A stretch of DNA of 64,000 bases from CAJJDF01 sp964021785 (GTDB lineage Bacteria > Bacteroidota > Bacteroidia > Flavobacteriales_D > CAJJDF01): positions 7,862 to 71,861 of the forward strand of contig CAXIAX010000003.1 in assembly GCA_964021785.1 (NCBI GenBank), written 5' to 3'. The notes below the pieces were generated by a model that worked only from the letters and a program-made list of their open reading frames with translations, did no database searches and was not told the origin of the DNA. Numbering within the stretch: position 1 is the stretch's first letter; each line of letters begins with the position of its first letter. This document shows, in pieces, positions 35,122 through 43,415 of the stretch. The position numbers and the translations under genes are program-made.

Positions 35122-35155
35122 AAATCCCCTTCCTGTTAGCAGAATGGGGATTTTT
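35122..35155 (+). terminator. Terminator after the FG-GAP cargo gene
   Basis: AAATCCCC and GGGGATTT form a GC-containing stem with a T tract (TTTTTATTTTAAT) at the right end. Confidence 0.8.
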
Positions 35156-35205
35156 ATTTTAATAAATAATAATAATCTAGCAATAAGGACTATATAATTT
35201 TTTAC

Positions 35206-35940
35206 TTATAGATAAGGATACTCAATCTTAGACAAAAACAAAGCTGTACCGTCCACAGATTTACCTGCATTTTGTCTATTCATAGATACTATAATTTCAT
35301 CAAAATCGGTTAAACTAACTCTACCTCTACCCACATCTACAAGAGTTCCCACAATTGCCCTTACCATGTTTCTAAGAAATCTATCAGCCGTAATTGTAAA
35401 TTTGTATTGCCCGTTTTCTAGGTAAGAAACTTCAGCAAAAGACACGTCACAATTATTGGTATACGCATCAGAATGAAGCTTACTAAAGGAAGTGAAATCT
35501 GTAATAGAAAGTAATTTACTAGCTGCCTTATTCATCAGGTCAATATCTAAATTGGCAGAAATGTAATAAGAAAAATCACCTAAAAAAGGATTCAATTTGG
35601 TATGAAAAAAATAATCGTAAGTACGAGCAGTTGCATCAAATCTAGAATGAGCATCAGAATGTAATTTAATAATATCTTCTATCACAATAGAATCTGGCAG
35701 AACCCCATTCAGTTTGTAAACCAAATTATCAATTAAATTTTCTGCATCAAAATGAGCATAAAACTGAGAAGCATTTACTCCCGTATCCGTCCTACCACAA
35801 CCCGTTACTTTAATCTCAGTTCTATTCAACAAACTCAATGCCTTATTCAATTCACCCTGCACAGTAATAGCATTATTCTGGATTTGCCATCCGTGAAAAT
35901 CTTTACCGTTAAAAGCTAATTGTATGAAATATCTAGTCAA
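35206..35940 (-). CDS. truA: tRNA pseudouridine synthase A TruA, TTG start
   Basis: This 244-residue enzyme has the catalytic Asp52 in GCGRTDTGVNA and the usual TruA length. It makes pseudouridine at positions 38-40 of the tRNA anticodon stem. Translation begins with a TTG codon at 35938-35940 (read on the minus strand); no in-frame ATG or GTG gives a better N-terminus, because the first residues MTRYFIQLAFNGKDFHGWQIQ are conserved in the family. A TATCTTTG element lies 26 bases upstream of the start. Confidence 0.93.
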   Translation of the reverse strand: MTRYFIQLAFNGKDFHGWQIQNNAITVQGELNKALSLLNRTEIKVTGCGRTDTGVNASQFYAHFDAENLIDNLVYKLNGVLPDSIVIEDIIKLHSDAHSRFDATARTYDYFFHTKLNPFLGDFSYYISANLDIDLMNKAASKLLSITDFTSFSKLHSDAYTNNCDVSFAEVSYLENGQYKFTITADRFLRNMVRAIVGTLVDVGRGRVSLTDFDEIIVSMNRQNAGKSVDGTALFLSKIEYPYL

Positions 35941-35966
35941 TTAAAATCGTTTTGTTACAAGTATTG

Positions 35967-35974
35967 CAAAGATA
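35967..35974 (-). promoter_or_regulatory. -7 promoter element of truA
   Basis: TATCTTTG on the minus strand is 26 bases before the TTG start. A TTTG box 25 bases further upstream is too distant for the usual 19-20 spacing. Confidence 0.4.
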
Positions 35975-36148
35975 GAAACTTCTGTTTAAAATAGAATTTC
36001 AAATCCTTTTCATTGTCACATATGATAATGAGTATAGTACAACCACAGCCTCATTGTTCCTATGTAAATTCTTACTTTCATAGTAATGACACATAAAAAC
36101 AAAGCGATTGAAACAATTTATCCGTACATTTAATAAAAATAAAACAAA

Positions 36149-36244
36149 ATGGGAAAAGGAAAAGATGCTAAGAAAGCAGTAAAAAAAGAAGCTACTAAAT
36201 CATTGAAAGAAAAAAGAGCAGAGAAAAAAGCAAAAAAGAACTAA
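36149..36244 (+). CDS. 31-residue Lys-rich microprotein
   Basis: This frame encodes 31 residues beginning MGKGKDAKKAVKKEATKSL and ending KRAEKKAKKN, about 13 Lys and no hydrophobic core. The ATG is preceded by an A-rich stretch (AAAATAAAACAAA) and the stop is followed by about 55 bases before the next gene. The composition and the MGKGKDAKKA start look like other short basic proteins seen in Bacteroidota genomes, but not like ribosomal protein THX. Nucleic acid or ribosome binding is a guess from charge. Whether it is a real gene needs expression or conservation evidence. Confidence 0.6.
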   Translation: MGKGKDAKKAVKKEATKSLKEKRAEKKAKKN

Positions 36245-36298
36245 AACCTGTTACTTTTTGGAATAGTTGAATTATATAACCAAACAAAATCAACTATT

Positions 36299-36490
36299 AT
36301 GAAAAACTCAACAAACTTATTCGGATTTTTAGCTTCATTTATGATTAGTACTGGAGTACTTTTCAAAATATTTCATTGGCCTTATGCAGGCGTAATTTTA
36401 TTTGCAGGCTTTCTAATTTTTAATCTAGGATTTTTACCACTCTATTTCTTCAACAAAAAGAAACAGAATAAAGTAGAAATTTCGAAATAA
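36299..36490 (+). CDS. Small two-span membrane protein with GldL-like motif
   Basis: This 63-residue protein has two hydrophobic segments (about 7-24 and 30-50) and the phrase FKIFHWPYAGVILFAGFL, which recalls the FKIxHWPG motif in the N-terminal hairpin of GldL, the proton-driven motor subunit of gliding motility and T9SS. The GldL cytoplasmic domain is absent. Many Bacteroidota membrane proteins carry this short hairpin, so a role in T9SS is not implied. It follows the Lys-rich microprotein by about 55 bases and precedes the rplU promoter. Confidence 0.7.
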   Translation: MKNSTNLFGFLASFMISTGVLFKIFHWPYAGVILFAGFLIFNLGFLPLYFFNKKKQNKVEISK

Positions 36491-36503
36491 AAAAGCTAAA
36501 ACA

Positions 36504-36534
36504 TTTGATAAACGAAAAGGTTTTACTATTTTTG
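36504..36534 (+). promoter_or_regulatory. Canonical Bacteroidota promoter of rplU-rpmA
   Basis: TTTG at 36504-36507 and TATTTTTG at 36527-36534 are separated by exactly 19 bases, the spacing known for Bacteroidota housekeeping promoters. The ATG of rplU follows 30 bases later. Confidence 0.75.
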
Positions 36535-36564
36535 CAATCCGAATAAATAAAAAACAAATTAATT

Positions 36565-36873
36565 ATGTACGCAATTGTAGAAATAGCAGGGCAACAATTT
36601 AAAGTTGTGAAAGACCAGACGCTTTTCGTTCACAGATTGCAAGACGAAGAAGGAAGTACAGTTACTTTCGACAAAGTTTTGTTAACTGATAATGACGGTA
36701 AAGTTACTCTTGGCGCCCCGGCTATCAAAGGTGCTTCAATAACTGCAAAGGTTGAAGAACACCTGAAAGGTGATAAAGTAATCATCTTTAAAAAGAAAAG
36801 AAGAAAAGGATATAAACTAAAGAAAGGTCACAGACAGTATTTGACAAAACTTACTGTAACGGCAATTTCATAA
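36565..36873 (+). CDS. rplU: 50S ribosomal protein L21
   Basis: This 102-residue protein is standard L21: MYAIVEIAGQQFKV start and GxKV..FKKKRRKGYKLKKGHRQ in the C-terminal basic half (about residues 70-92), which contacts 23S rRNA. It is directly followed by rpmA, 12 bases later, the near-universal rplU-rpmA pair, and has a well-formed promoter upstream. Confidence 0.97.
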   Translation: MYAIVEIAGQQFKVVKDQTLFVHRLQDEEGSTVTFDKVLLTDNDGKVTLGAPAIKGASITAKVEEHLKGDKVIIFKKKRRKGYKLKKGHRQYLTKLTVTAIS

Positions 36874-36885
36874 AAATTAATAGAT

Positions 36886-37146
36886 ATGGCTCATAAGAAA
36901 GGTGCTGGTAGTTCGAATAACGGAAGAGAATCAGAATCAAAACGATTAGGTGTAAAGATTTTTGGTGGACAAGCTGCAATAGCTGGTAACATCATCATAC
37001 GCCAAAGAGGAACAAAACACCATGCTTCTACTAATGTAGGGATGGGAAAAGACCATACTTTATTTGCTAAAGCTGATGGTATAGTAACTTTTACTAAGAA
37101 AAAAGACAACAGATCATTTGTATCTGTAGTTCCTTTCGAAAACTAA
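36886..37146 (+). CDS. rpmA: 50S ribosomal protein L27
   Basis: This 86-residue protein starts AHKKGAGSSNNGRESESKRL after the initiator Met and continues with LGVKIFGGQ and IIRQRGTKHHAS, the conserved L27 sequence whose N-terminus reaches the peptidyl transferase centre. No cleavable N-terminal extension of the Firmicutes type is present. It follows rplU by 12 bases and is closed by a terminator. Confidence 0.97.
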   Translation: MAHKKGAGSSNNGRESESKRLGVKIFGGQAAIAGNIIIRQRGTKHHASTNVGMGKDHTLFAKADGIVTFTKKKDNRSFVSVVPFEN

Positions 37147-37170
37147 AAGATTACATTTTAAATAATTTAG

Positions 37171-37205
37171 GCATCAATTCTGTTTTCAGAATTGATGCTT
37201 TTTTT
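37171..37205 (+). terminator. Terminator of the rplU-rpmA operon
   Basis: GCATCAATTCTG and CAGAATTGATGC form a perfect 12-base stem with a TTTT loop, followed by TTTTTTT. Confidence 0.92.
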
Positions 37206-37230
37206 GTGGTTATTATTTTGTGATTAGTCG

Positions 37231-37238
37231 TATATTTG
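37231..37238 (+). promoter_or_regulatory. -7 promoter element of ftsE-SDR-miaA, near-leaderless
   Basis: TATATTTG ends 3 bases before the ATG at 37242, so transcription would begin at or within a base or two of the start codon. A TTG at 37204-37206 is 24 bases upstream, longer than usual. Confidence 0.5.
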
Positions 37239-37241
37239 AAC

Positions 37242-37931
37242 ATGGAACAAGGAGAAACAGTAATTTCGATAAAAGGTGGTAAAATTTTCTACAAAGATCA
37301 TTTGGTTCTTAGCTCTATTGATATAGAATTGAAGAAAGGTGAATTTGCTTATTTGATAGGAAAAACAGGGAGTGGAAAGAGTTCTTTGCTTGACGCTATC
37401 TATGGAGAAATAAAACTAGCCGAAGGAAAAGCTAATGCTGTAGGTTTTGATTTAATGAAATTAAAAACCAAAGACGTTCCCATGCTTAGAAGAAGAATTG
37501 GAAATGTATTTCAAGATTTTAAATTATTATACGACAGAACTGTCTATGAAAACTTGAGATTTGTACTAGAAGCAACCGATTGGAAAGGAAAGAAAAAAAT
37601 TGACGAACAAATTTTCAAAGTCCTAAAAATGGTAGGTATTACAGGTAAAGAAAATAATTACCCTCATCAATTATCGGGAGGAGAACAACAAAGAGTTTCT
37701 ATTGCTAGAGCTTTACTAAATGAGCCCGATTTAATTATTGCTGATGAACCTACTGGAAGCTTAGATCCAGAAACTGCTAGAGAAATTATGGATCTTTTAA
37801 TCAATATATCTCAGCAAGGTGTAACTATATTTATGGCTACACACCATTACAAGACAATTGAAATGTACCCTGGTAAAATTTTCCAATGTGTAAATAATCA
37901 AGCCAAAGAAATGGCAATCAAATACAGCTAA
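37242..37931 (+). CDS. ftsE: Cell division ATP-binding protein FtsE
   Basis: The protein has 229 residues from the ATG at 37242; a TTG two codons earlier lies inside the promoter element and is not used. It contains Walker A GKTGSGKS (40-47), signature LSGGEQQ and Walker B LIIADEPTG, with the FtsE-like HxYKTIEMYPGKI end. FtsE with FtsX controls cell wall hydrolases during division; ftsX is not adjacent here, as often in Bacteroidota. The next gene starts directly after its stop codon, so it heads an operon with an SDR gene and miaA. Confidence 0.85.
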   Translation: MEQGETVISIKGGKIFYKDHLVLSSIDIELKKGEFAYLIGKTGSGKSSLLDAIYGEIKLAEGKANAVGFDLMKLKTKDVPMLRRRIGNVFQDFKLLYDRTVYENLRFVLEATDWKGKKKIDEQIFKVLKMVGITGKENNYPHQLSGGEQQRVSIARALLNEPDLIIADEPTGSLDPETAREIMDLLINISQQGVTIFMATHHYKTIEMYPGKIFQCVNNQAKEMAIKYS

Positions 37932-38726
37932 ATGATCGATTATAAAAACAAAACCGTTTGGATAACTGGAGCAAGTTCAGGAATTGGAAGAGCTTTGGCT
38001 ATTCATTTCTCTGCCATTGGCGCCAATGTTATACTATCGGCACGTAACAGTGAAAAATTATTAGAAACACTTAATCAATGTCCAGTACAAGAAAATATTA
38101 GATTATTGCCTCTAGATTTAGAGGATTATGAAAGTGTGGGAAGAAAAGTAGATACAGCTCTTGCCCTATTCAAAGGAGTTGATTTATTGATAAACAATGG
38201 AGGAATTAGCCAAAGAGGATTGGCTGTAGAAACTCCAATATTAGTAGATAAAAAAATTATAGATGTAAATTACTTTGGTACTGTAGCCTTGACAAAAGCA
38301 ATACTTCCTCATTTTATTGCTAAAAAATCAGGCCAAATTGCAGTAACATCAAGTGTGGTAGGAAAATACGGATCTCCAGTTCGTACTTCCTATGCTGCAT
38401 CAAAACATGCTATTCACGGTTTTTTTGACAGCTTAAGAGCAGAGGTGCACCAATACAATATTGGAGTAACCATAATTTGCCCAGGGCCAATAAATACCAA
38501 TATATCGGAAAATGCCATTACGGCAAACGGTAAAAGACAAAACAAGAAAGATGATGCAATTGCAGGAGGAATTTCTCCTGATGTACTTGCAAAAAAATAC
38601 ATAAAAGCCTTACAAAAAAATAAACAAGAAGCCTGGATAGGTAAAAAAGAAGTGTTTGCTATTTATATCAAAAGATTCTTCCCTACTCTATTCTCCAGGA
38701 TAATCAGAAACGTAAAAGTAACTTGA
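37932..38726 (+). CDS. Short-chain dehydrogenase/reductase (SDR)
   Basis: This 264-residue protein has the classical SDR features: NAD(P) loop TGASSGIG (12-19), NNGGISQR, Ser at about 140-141 and the catalytic YAASK (Y154, K158). It is a soluble or membrane-associated oxidoreductase of the DHRS7/SadH type, as suggested by the C-terminal basic region (AIYIKRFFPTLFSRIIRNVKVT). The substrate is unknown. It begins with the base after the ftsE stop and overlaps miaA by 4 bases. Confidence 0.9.
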   Translation: MIDYKNKTVWITGASSGIGRALAIHFSAIGANVILSARNSEKLLETLNQCPVQENIRLLPLDLEDYESVGRKVDTALALFKGVDLLINNGGISQRGLAVETPILVDKKIIDVNYFGTVALTKAILPHFIAKKSGQIAVTSSVVGKYGSPVRTSYAASKHAIHGFFDSLRAEVHQYNIGVTIICPGPINTNISENAITANGKRQNKKDDAIAGGISPDVLAKKYIKALQKNKQEAWIGKKEVFAIYIKRFFPTLFSRIIRNVKVT

Positions 38727-39628
38727 AAAATAAAACATTAATTACCATTGTTGGACCAACAGCAATCGGAAAAACAGCATTCTCGGTAAAATTAGCTAAA
38801 GAGCACAATACCGAAATTATTTCAGCAGATTCGCGTCAATTCTTTAAGGAAATGAGCATAGGAACTGCAAAACCTACCAAAGAAGAAATGGACGGAGTTC
38901 CTCATCACTTTGTAGATTTCTTACCTGTAGATGAATTTTACACAGCTGGGAAATTTGAAAATGATGTAATAGCAAAATTAGGCGAACTATTCAAAACTCA
39001 CGATACTGTGGTAATGACAGGTGGATCTGGATTGTATGTAAATGCTGTATGGAGTGGAATTGATGAAATGCCTGGTGATGCAGAAATAAGAGCAGAACTT
39101 AACGCAGAATTGAAAGAGCACGGATTGAGGTTTTTACAACAAAAACTTAAGAAACTTGATTACGATCATTACCGTGCAATGGACAAAAGAAATCCACAAA
39201 GAGTAATACGTGCTATTGAAGTATGTTTAGTTACTGGAAAAAAATACTCTGACCTAAGATTCAAAACAGCTAAAGAAAGAGATTTCAATATTGTGAAAAT
39301 TGGATTGACTGCAGACAGAGAATTAATGTACGACAGAATAAACAAAAGAGTGGACATTATGGTGGAAAACGGATTGGTAGAAGAAGCTAAAGCTTTATTG
39401 CCAAAACGTGAATTAAACTCTCTAAATACTGTTGGATACAAAGAATTATTTTCTCATTTTGATGATGAAACTACTTTGGAATTTGCCATTGATAAAATTA
39501 AACAAAACACACGTAACTTTGCCAAAAGACAATTAACTTGGTTCAAAAAAGACAAAGAAACAAAGTGGTTTGATATTGCAGAAATGGATAAAATTGCTGA
39601 TTATATCTCAAAATCTGAAGAGGAATAA
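38723..39628 (+). CDS. miaA: tRNA dimethylallyltransferase MiaA, TTG start
   Basis: This 301-residue enzyme has the P-loop GPTAIGKT (11-18), the motif ISADSRQFFKEMSIGTAKPT and the later GGSGLYVNAVWSGI and RNPQRVIRAIE, all MiaA hallmarks. It transfers a dimethylallyl group to A37 of UNN-decoding tRNAs. Translation starts at TTG 38723, which overlaps the SDR stop by 4 bases (TTGA); no ATG fits the conserved N-terminus. It is the last gene of the ftsE operon. Confidence 0.95.
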   Translation: MKNKTLITIVGPTAIGKTAFSVKLAKEHNTEIISADSRQFFKEMSIGTAKPTKEEMDGVPHHFVDFLPVDEFYTAGKFENDVIAKLGELFKTHDTVVMTGGSGLYVNAVWSGIDEMPGDAEIRAELNAELKEHGLRFLQQKLKKLDYDHYRAMDKRNPQRVIRAIEVCLVTGKKYSDLRFKTAKERDFNIVKIGLTADRELMYDRINKRVDIMVENGLVEEAKALLPKRELNSLNTVGYKELFSHFDDETTLEFAIDKIKQNTRNFAKRQLTWFKKDKETKWFDIAEMDKIADYISKSEEE

Positions 39629-39659
39629 TTAACTTTAGTTAAACTTATATTTAGCCAAA

Positions 39660-40640
39660 ATGAAAAAGAACATTGCAATAATTGCTGGTGGTTACTCTAG
39701 CGAATTGGAAATTTCACTTAAAAGTGTTGAAACTATTCATGCCAATCTTCCGAAAGATAAATACAACTCTTATGTTGTAATTGTAAATTCGCAAGGTTGG
39801 AATGTGAGACACAATGAAGCTTTATTTACTATCGATAAAAATGATTTTTCATTTACAAAAGATGGTAAAAAGATAAATTTTGACTGTGCCTATTTAACTA
39901 TTCATGGTACACCTGGAGAAGACGGAAAACTACAAGGGTATTTTGATATGATGGGTATTCCTTATAACTCTTGCAACCAAAAAACATCTGCATTAACTTT
40001 TGATAAATGGTTATGTAATCAAGTGCTATTAAATAATGGAATAAGTTGTGCTAAATCTGTTTTGCTAAACGATAGATCTGAAATGTATAATACCAAACAG
40101 ATCGTTACAGAATTGGGACTTCCTTGCTTTGTTAAACCAAATGATGGAGGATCAAGCTTTGGAATTTCTAAAGTGAAAGAAACAGTACAGTTAATACCTG
40201 CAATAAACAGGGCATTTACCGAAGGGAATGAAGTTATGATTGAATCATTTCTTGATGGAACCGAAGTTACTTGCGCCTGTTATAAAGATGGTGACAAACT
40301 AAAAACTTTACCACTTATAGAGATTGTAAGTGAAACTGAGTTTTTTGATTATGAAGCCAAATACGAAGGATTATCTCAAGAGATTTGTCCTGCTAGAGTT
40401 GATGATACTGTGAGAGATGAAGTGCAAGAGCTAACAAAAAAAATATACCAATTACTGGGACTTAAAGGATTAATAAGAATTGACTTTATGTTGGTCAATA
40501 ATAAGCCATCAGTAATAGAAATTAATACAGCTCCTGGAATGAGTGCAGAGAGCTTGGTACCAAAAATGGTGAAACAAGAAGACAACTTAGATTTATCTGT
40601 TCTTTTTGATAAAATCATTCAAGAGGCATTGAAACAATAA
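39660..40640 (+). CDS. ddl: D-alanine--D-alanine ligase
   Basis: This 326-residue ATP-grasp enzyme has AIIAGGYSSELEISLKS at the N-terminus, ATP-binding KPNDGGSSFGISKVK near residue 160 and the metal-binding IRIDFMLVNNKPSVIEINTAPGM with the final TAPGMS. It joins two D-alanines for peptidoglycan precursors. The length is typical of Ddl. The gene starts 31 bases after miaA and has a TATATTTA near-match to the -7 box just before the ATG, so it may have its own promoter. Confidence 0.95.
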   Translation: MKKNIAIIAGGYSSELEISLKSVETIHANLPKDKYNSYVVIVNSQGWNVRHNEALFTIDKNDFSFTKDGKKINFDCAYLTIHGTPGEDGKLQGYFDMMGIPYNSCNQKTSALTFDKWLCNQVLLNNGISCAKSVLLNDRSEMYNTKQIVTELGLPCFVKPNDGGSSFGISKVKETVQLIPAINRAFTEGNEVMIESFLDGTEVTCACYKDGDKLKTLPLIEIVSETEFFDYEAKYEGLSQEICPARVDDTVRDEVQELTKKIYQLLGLKGLIRIDFMLVNNKPSVIEINTAPGMSAESLVPKMVKQEDNLDLSVLFDKIIQEALKQ

Positions 40641-40740
40641 CTACTAAACTTGTATAGATTTACTATATTTTAGATTCTAGATTAATCTCTTGTAAAACAA
40701 AAAATTGTACATTAGTACTTGAATAAAAATTTAAATTTAA

Positions 40741-41775
40741 ATGAATAAATTATTTTACCTAATAGGCTTAATTTTAATATCATATAGCTGTAAAACAGAT
40801 TTTGAAATCAATGCGCCTTACGAAAAAATCCCTATCATTTTTGGAGTTTTGGACCAAAGTGCCGATACACAATTCATTAAAATAAACAAAAGTTTTTTAG
40901 GTACAAACAATACTTCTTATGCGAGCATAAACGATTCAATGTATTTTGATAACGTAAATGTAAGAATAGAAGAAATAGATGACAATGGAACTATTAATAG
41001 AGTATTTTCTCTACAAGAAAAAACAGTACCTGTTGCCGCAGGATCTGGAATATTCTTTACTGGTCAGCAAAAGGTATATTATTTTACAGAAACACTAGAC
41101 GAAACAAAATCATATAGAATAATTGGAGACGGAGACGGACAACCTTTTTCAGCTACTACAAATCTAATCTCAGATTTTACATTTGATAACCAGTTTAGAA
41201 CTGCATTTAATTCTCCTTTGGGAATTGGATGGTACAACTCTGGTGTATACACTAATATTGATCCTAAATGGAATCAATCTCCAGAAGGAAAATCTTATGA
41301 TGTATCTATTCGTTTTAACTACACAGAATACAGAAACGGTAATGTGGTGCCATTATTTATAGATTGGTACGTAGGAAGTAGCAATTACACAAGTAGCGGG
41401 CAACTGTCGTTACAAACTAATGCTAGGAGTTTCTTTGCATACTTATCAAACAATGCTCAACTACAAGATACTGTTGGTGTCACTAAAAGAGTTATTGGTA
41501 AAGTTGAAATTAGAATTACTTCTGTGAATCAAATTCTTGAAACGTATATTGATGTGAATAAACCAAACAACAATATCTCATTTGATAAACCTGATTATAC
41601 AAACATTGAAGGAGGAAGAGGAGTTTTTGGTAGTAGATACACTATTAAATTAGAGTCTAACAAGAAATTTAATGAAAAGACAACCGAGCACATGCATGGC
41701 GGAATATACACAAGTGCCTTGCTGTTTTGTTCTGATGAAGCAGCCTGGAATACAGAAGTTTATTACTGTCCTTGA
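40741..41775 (+). CDS. Bacteroidota lipoprotein, DUF4249-like
   Basis: This 344-residue protein has a lipoprotein signal with lipobox LISYSC (C17). The following text FEINAPYEKIPIIFGVLDQS, then FIKINKSFLG and the later EGGRGVFGSRY resemble proteins of the DUF4249 type, beta-rich outer-membrane lipoproteins often found with TonB-dependent receptors. No TonB receptor is next to it. The assignment is tentative. It lies 100 bases behind ddl on the same strand. Confidence 0.65.
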   Translation: MNKLFYLIGLILISYSCKTDFEINAPYEKIPIIFGVLDQSADTQFIKINKSFLGTNNTSYASINDSMYFDNVNVRIEEIDDNGTINRVFSLQEKTVPVAAGSGIFFTGQQKVYYFTETLDETKSYRIIGDGDGQPFSATTNLISDFTFDNQFRTAFNSPLGIGWYNSGVYTNIDPKWNQSPEGKSYDVSIRFNYTEYRNGNVVPLFIDWYVGSSNYTSSGQLSLQTNARSFFAYLSNNAQLQDTVGVTKRVIGKVEIRITSVNQILETYIDVNKPNNNISFDKPDYTNIEGGRGVFGSRYTIKLESNKKFNEKTTEHMHGGIYTSALLFCSDEAAWNTEVYYCP

Positions 41776-41801
41776 TTTCAATAGATTAAATCTCTTTTAC
41801 T

Positions 41802-41900
41802 ATGGAAATTGATGTTGTACAATTCGTTCAAATATTTGCCTTAATAGGAATTTGCACGTTTTTACTTTGGTTATTGTTTAGAAGTAAGAAAAAGAAATAA
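41802..41900 (+). CDS. 32-residue single-span membrane microprotein
   Basis: The frame codes for 32 residues, MEIDVVQFVQIFALIGICTF at the start and LLWLLFRSKKKK at the end. It has one hydrophobic span of about 20 residues followed by a basic RSKKKK tail, which predicts an inner-membrane protein with the C-terminus inside. The ATG follows the previous stop by about 26 bases, and the stop lies 4 bases before the convergent rnz stop. The coding potential is plausible but needs transcription or conservation evidence. Confidence 0.6.
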   Translation: MEIDVVQFVQIFALIGICTFLLWLLFRSKKKK

Positions 41901-41904
41901 GCTC

Positions 41905-42828
41905 TTATTCTACCGTATAAGTGGCCAATTCCTTGGTAATCTCTACGTTTTCAAATTCTATTTTTACTTCCTTTATGAAGTTTTCATGGTGTTTTTCGTC
42001 ATACCTTGCCGAGAAATGACCAATCAATAACTTTCCTACTTTTGCCTGCTTTGCAATACTTCCTGCTTGTTCTGCTGTAGAATGAAAAGTCTTTTTTGCC
42101 AAAGCAATTTCTTTGTTCAAAAATGTAGTTTCGTGATACAAAATAGATGCATTCTCTATAACTGGAATTATTTTTTCTCTATAGGCTGTATCAGAACAAA
42201 ATGCATAACTTCTTGATTTTTCTGGAGGGAAAGTTAACTTACTATTCTCAATTACTTCTCCATCCTTTGTTACAAAATCGGCTCCCGCTTTTATATTTTG
42301 AATTTCATAGTGAGGAACTTCATAAAATTTCAATTTTTCTGCTTTTGCTTTTTGTGGAATTGGTTTTTCATTAAACAAAAATCCATTGGTAGTAATCTTA
42401 TGTTTTAAGGGAATTGTAAATACTTGCATATTTTTATCCTCCATTATCAATTCGCTTTCTTTGTTCTCAAGAACCTTGTAATTTACTTTAAATCGAAGCT
42501 TGGTATAAGAAGCCCTTAATTGTACATTAATGATTTCTTCTAGCTCTTTTGGTGCATAAATATTCAACTCTGCCACACGACCTAGCAAATGCATAGAAGA
42601 AATTAATCCTACCAATCCAAAATAATGATCTCCGTGTAAATGTGAAATAAAAATATGATTGATTTTAAGAAAACTTACTTTCGCTTTTCTTAATTGAACT
42701 TGAGTTCCCTCACCACAATCTACCAAAAAATATTTGTTGGAATAATGAATCAACTGAGAAGTTGGCCTTTTTTGAATAGTTGGTAATGCACTTCCACTTC
42801 CTAATATGGTGACCTCAAATTTTTCCAT
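41905..42828 (-). CDS. rnz: Ribonuclease Z
   Basis: This 307-residue metallo-beta-lactamase fold enzyme has the motif FISHLHGDH (H63, H65, D67, H68), LVDCGEGTQ upstream, SDTAY and the late GHFSARY. It removes 3' trailers of tRNA precursors. The length is that of the short bacterial RNase Z. It follows the tag gene by 8 bases and ends the folD-lipoprotein-tag-rnz operon. Confidence 0.94.
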   Translation of the reverse strand: MEKFEVTILGSGSALPTIQKRPTSQLIHYSNKYFLVDCGEGTQVQLRKAKVSFLKINHIFISHLHGDHYFGLVGLISSMHLLGRVAELNIYAPKELEEIINVQLRASYTKLRFKVNYKVLENKESELIMEDKNMQVFTIPLKHKITTNGFLFNEKPIPQKAKAEKLKFYEVPHYEIQNIKAGADFVTKDGEVIENSKLTFPPEKSRSYAFCSDTAYREKIIPVIENASILYHETTFLNKEIALAKKTFHSTAEQAGSIAKQAKVGKLLIGHFSARYDEKHHENFIKEVKIEFENVEITKELATYTVE

Positions 42829-42836
42829 TTCCTTTT

Positions 42837-43415
42837 CTATTTTATCAATTTTGTCACCTCATTATATCTAAAACAATCAGTAGTATGATCATTTATCATA
42901 CCCACAGCTTGCATAAAAGCATAACAAATTGTGGAACCCACAAATTTGAATCCTCTTTTCTTCAAATCCTTACTCATTGCATCAGACTGAGCAGAAGTAA
43001 CAATTGCCTCACTCCTATCCTTAATTGCATTTTTTATTACTTTTCCATCCACAAATCCCCATAGATAGTCAGAAAAACTTCCTACTTCTTTCTCTATTTC
43101 AAGATAAGCTTTTGCATTGGTAATGGCAGCTCTTATTTTTAGTTTGTTTCTTACGATAGCCGGATTAACTATCAACTCCTGAATTTTATCTTCAGAATAC
43201 AAAGCCATTTTATCTGGATTTAATCCATCAAACGCCTCGTAATACCCGTCCATTTTTTTTAGAATAGTAATCCAACTAAGACCTGCTTGGGCACCATCCA
43301 AAATTAATTTTGCAAATAATTCTTTGCTGTCATATACAGGTACTCCCCAGTGTGTATCATGATAATCCATATAAATTGGATCTGATCCACACCAAGTACA
43401 TCTAATTTTCATCAA
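42837..43415 (-). CDS. tag: DNA-3-methyladenine glycosylase I
   Basis: This protein of about 190 residues has the Tag pattern: zinc ligands Cys and His in RCTWCGSDPIYMDYHDTHWG and the C-terminal pair in NDHTTDC, separated by four as in the known enzyme, plus the catalytic ELFAKLILDGAQAGLSW. It removes 3-methyladenine from alkylated DNA. The start may be the first or second Met (43415 or 43412); the first overlaps the upstream lipoprotein stop by 14 bases. It is in an operon with folD and rnz. Confidence 0.93.
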   Translation of the reverse strand: MMKIRCTWCGSDPIYMDYHDTHWGVPVYDSKELFAKLILDGAQAGLSWITILKKMDGYYEAFDGLNPDKMALYSEDKIQELIVNPAIVRNKLKIRAAITNAKAYLEIEKEVGSFSDYLWGFVDGKVIKNAIKDRSEAIVTSAQSDAMSKDLKKRGFKFVGSTICYAFMQAVGMINDHTTDCFRYNEVTKLIK

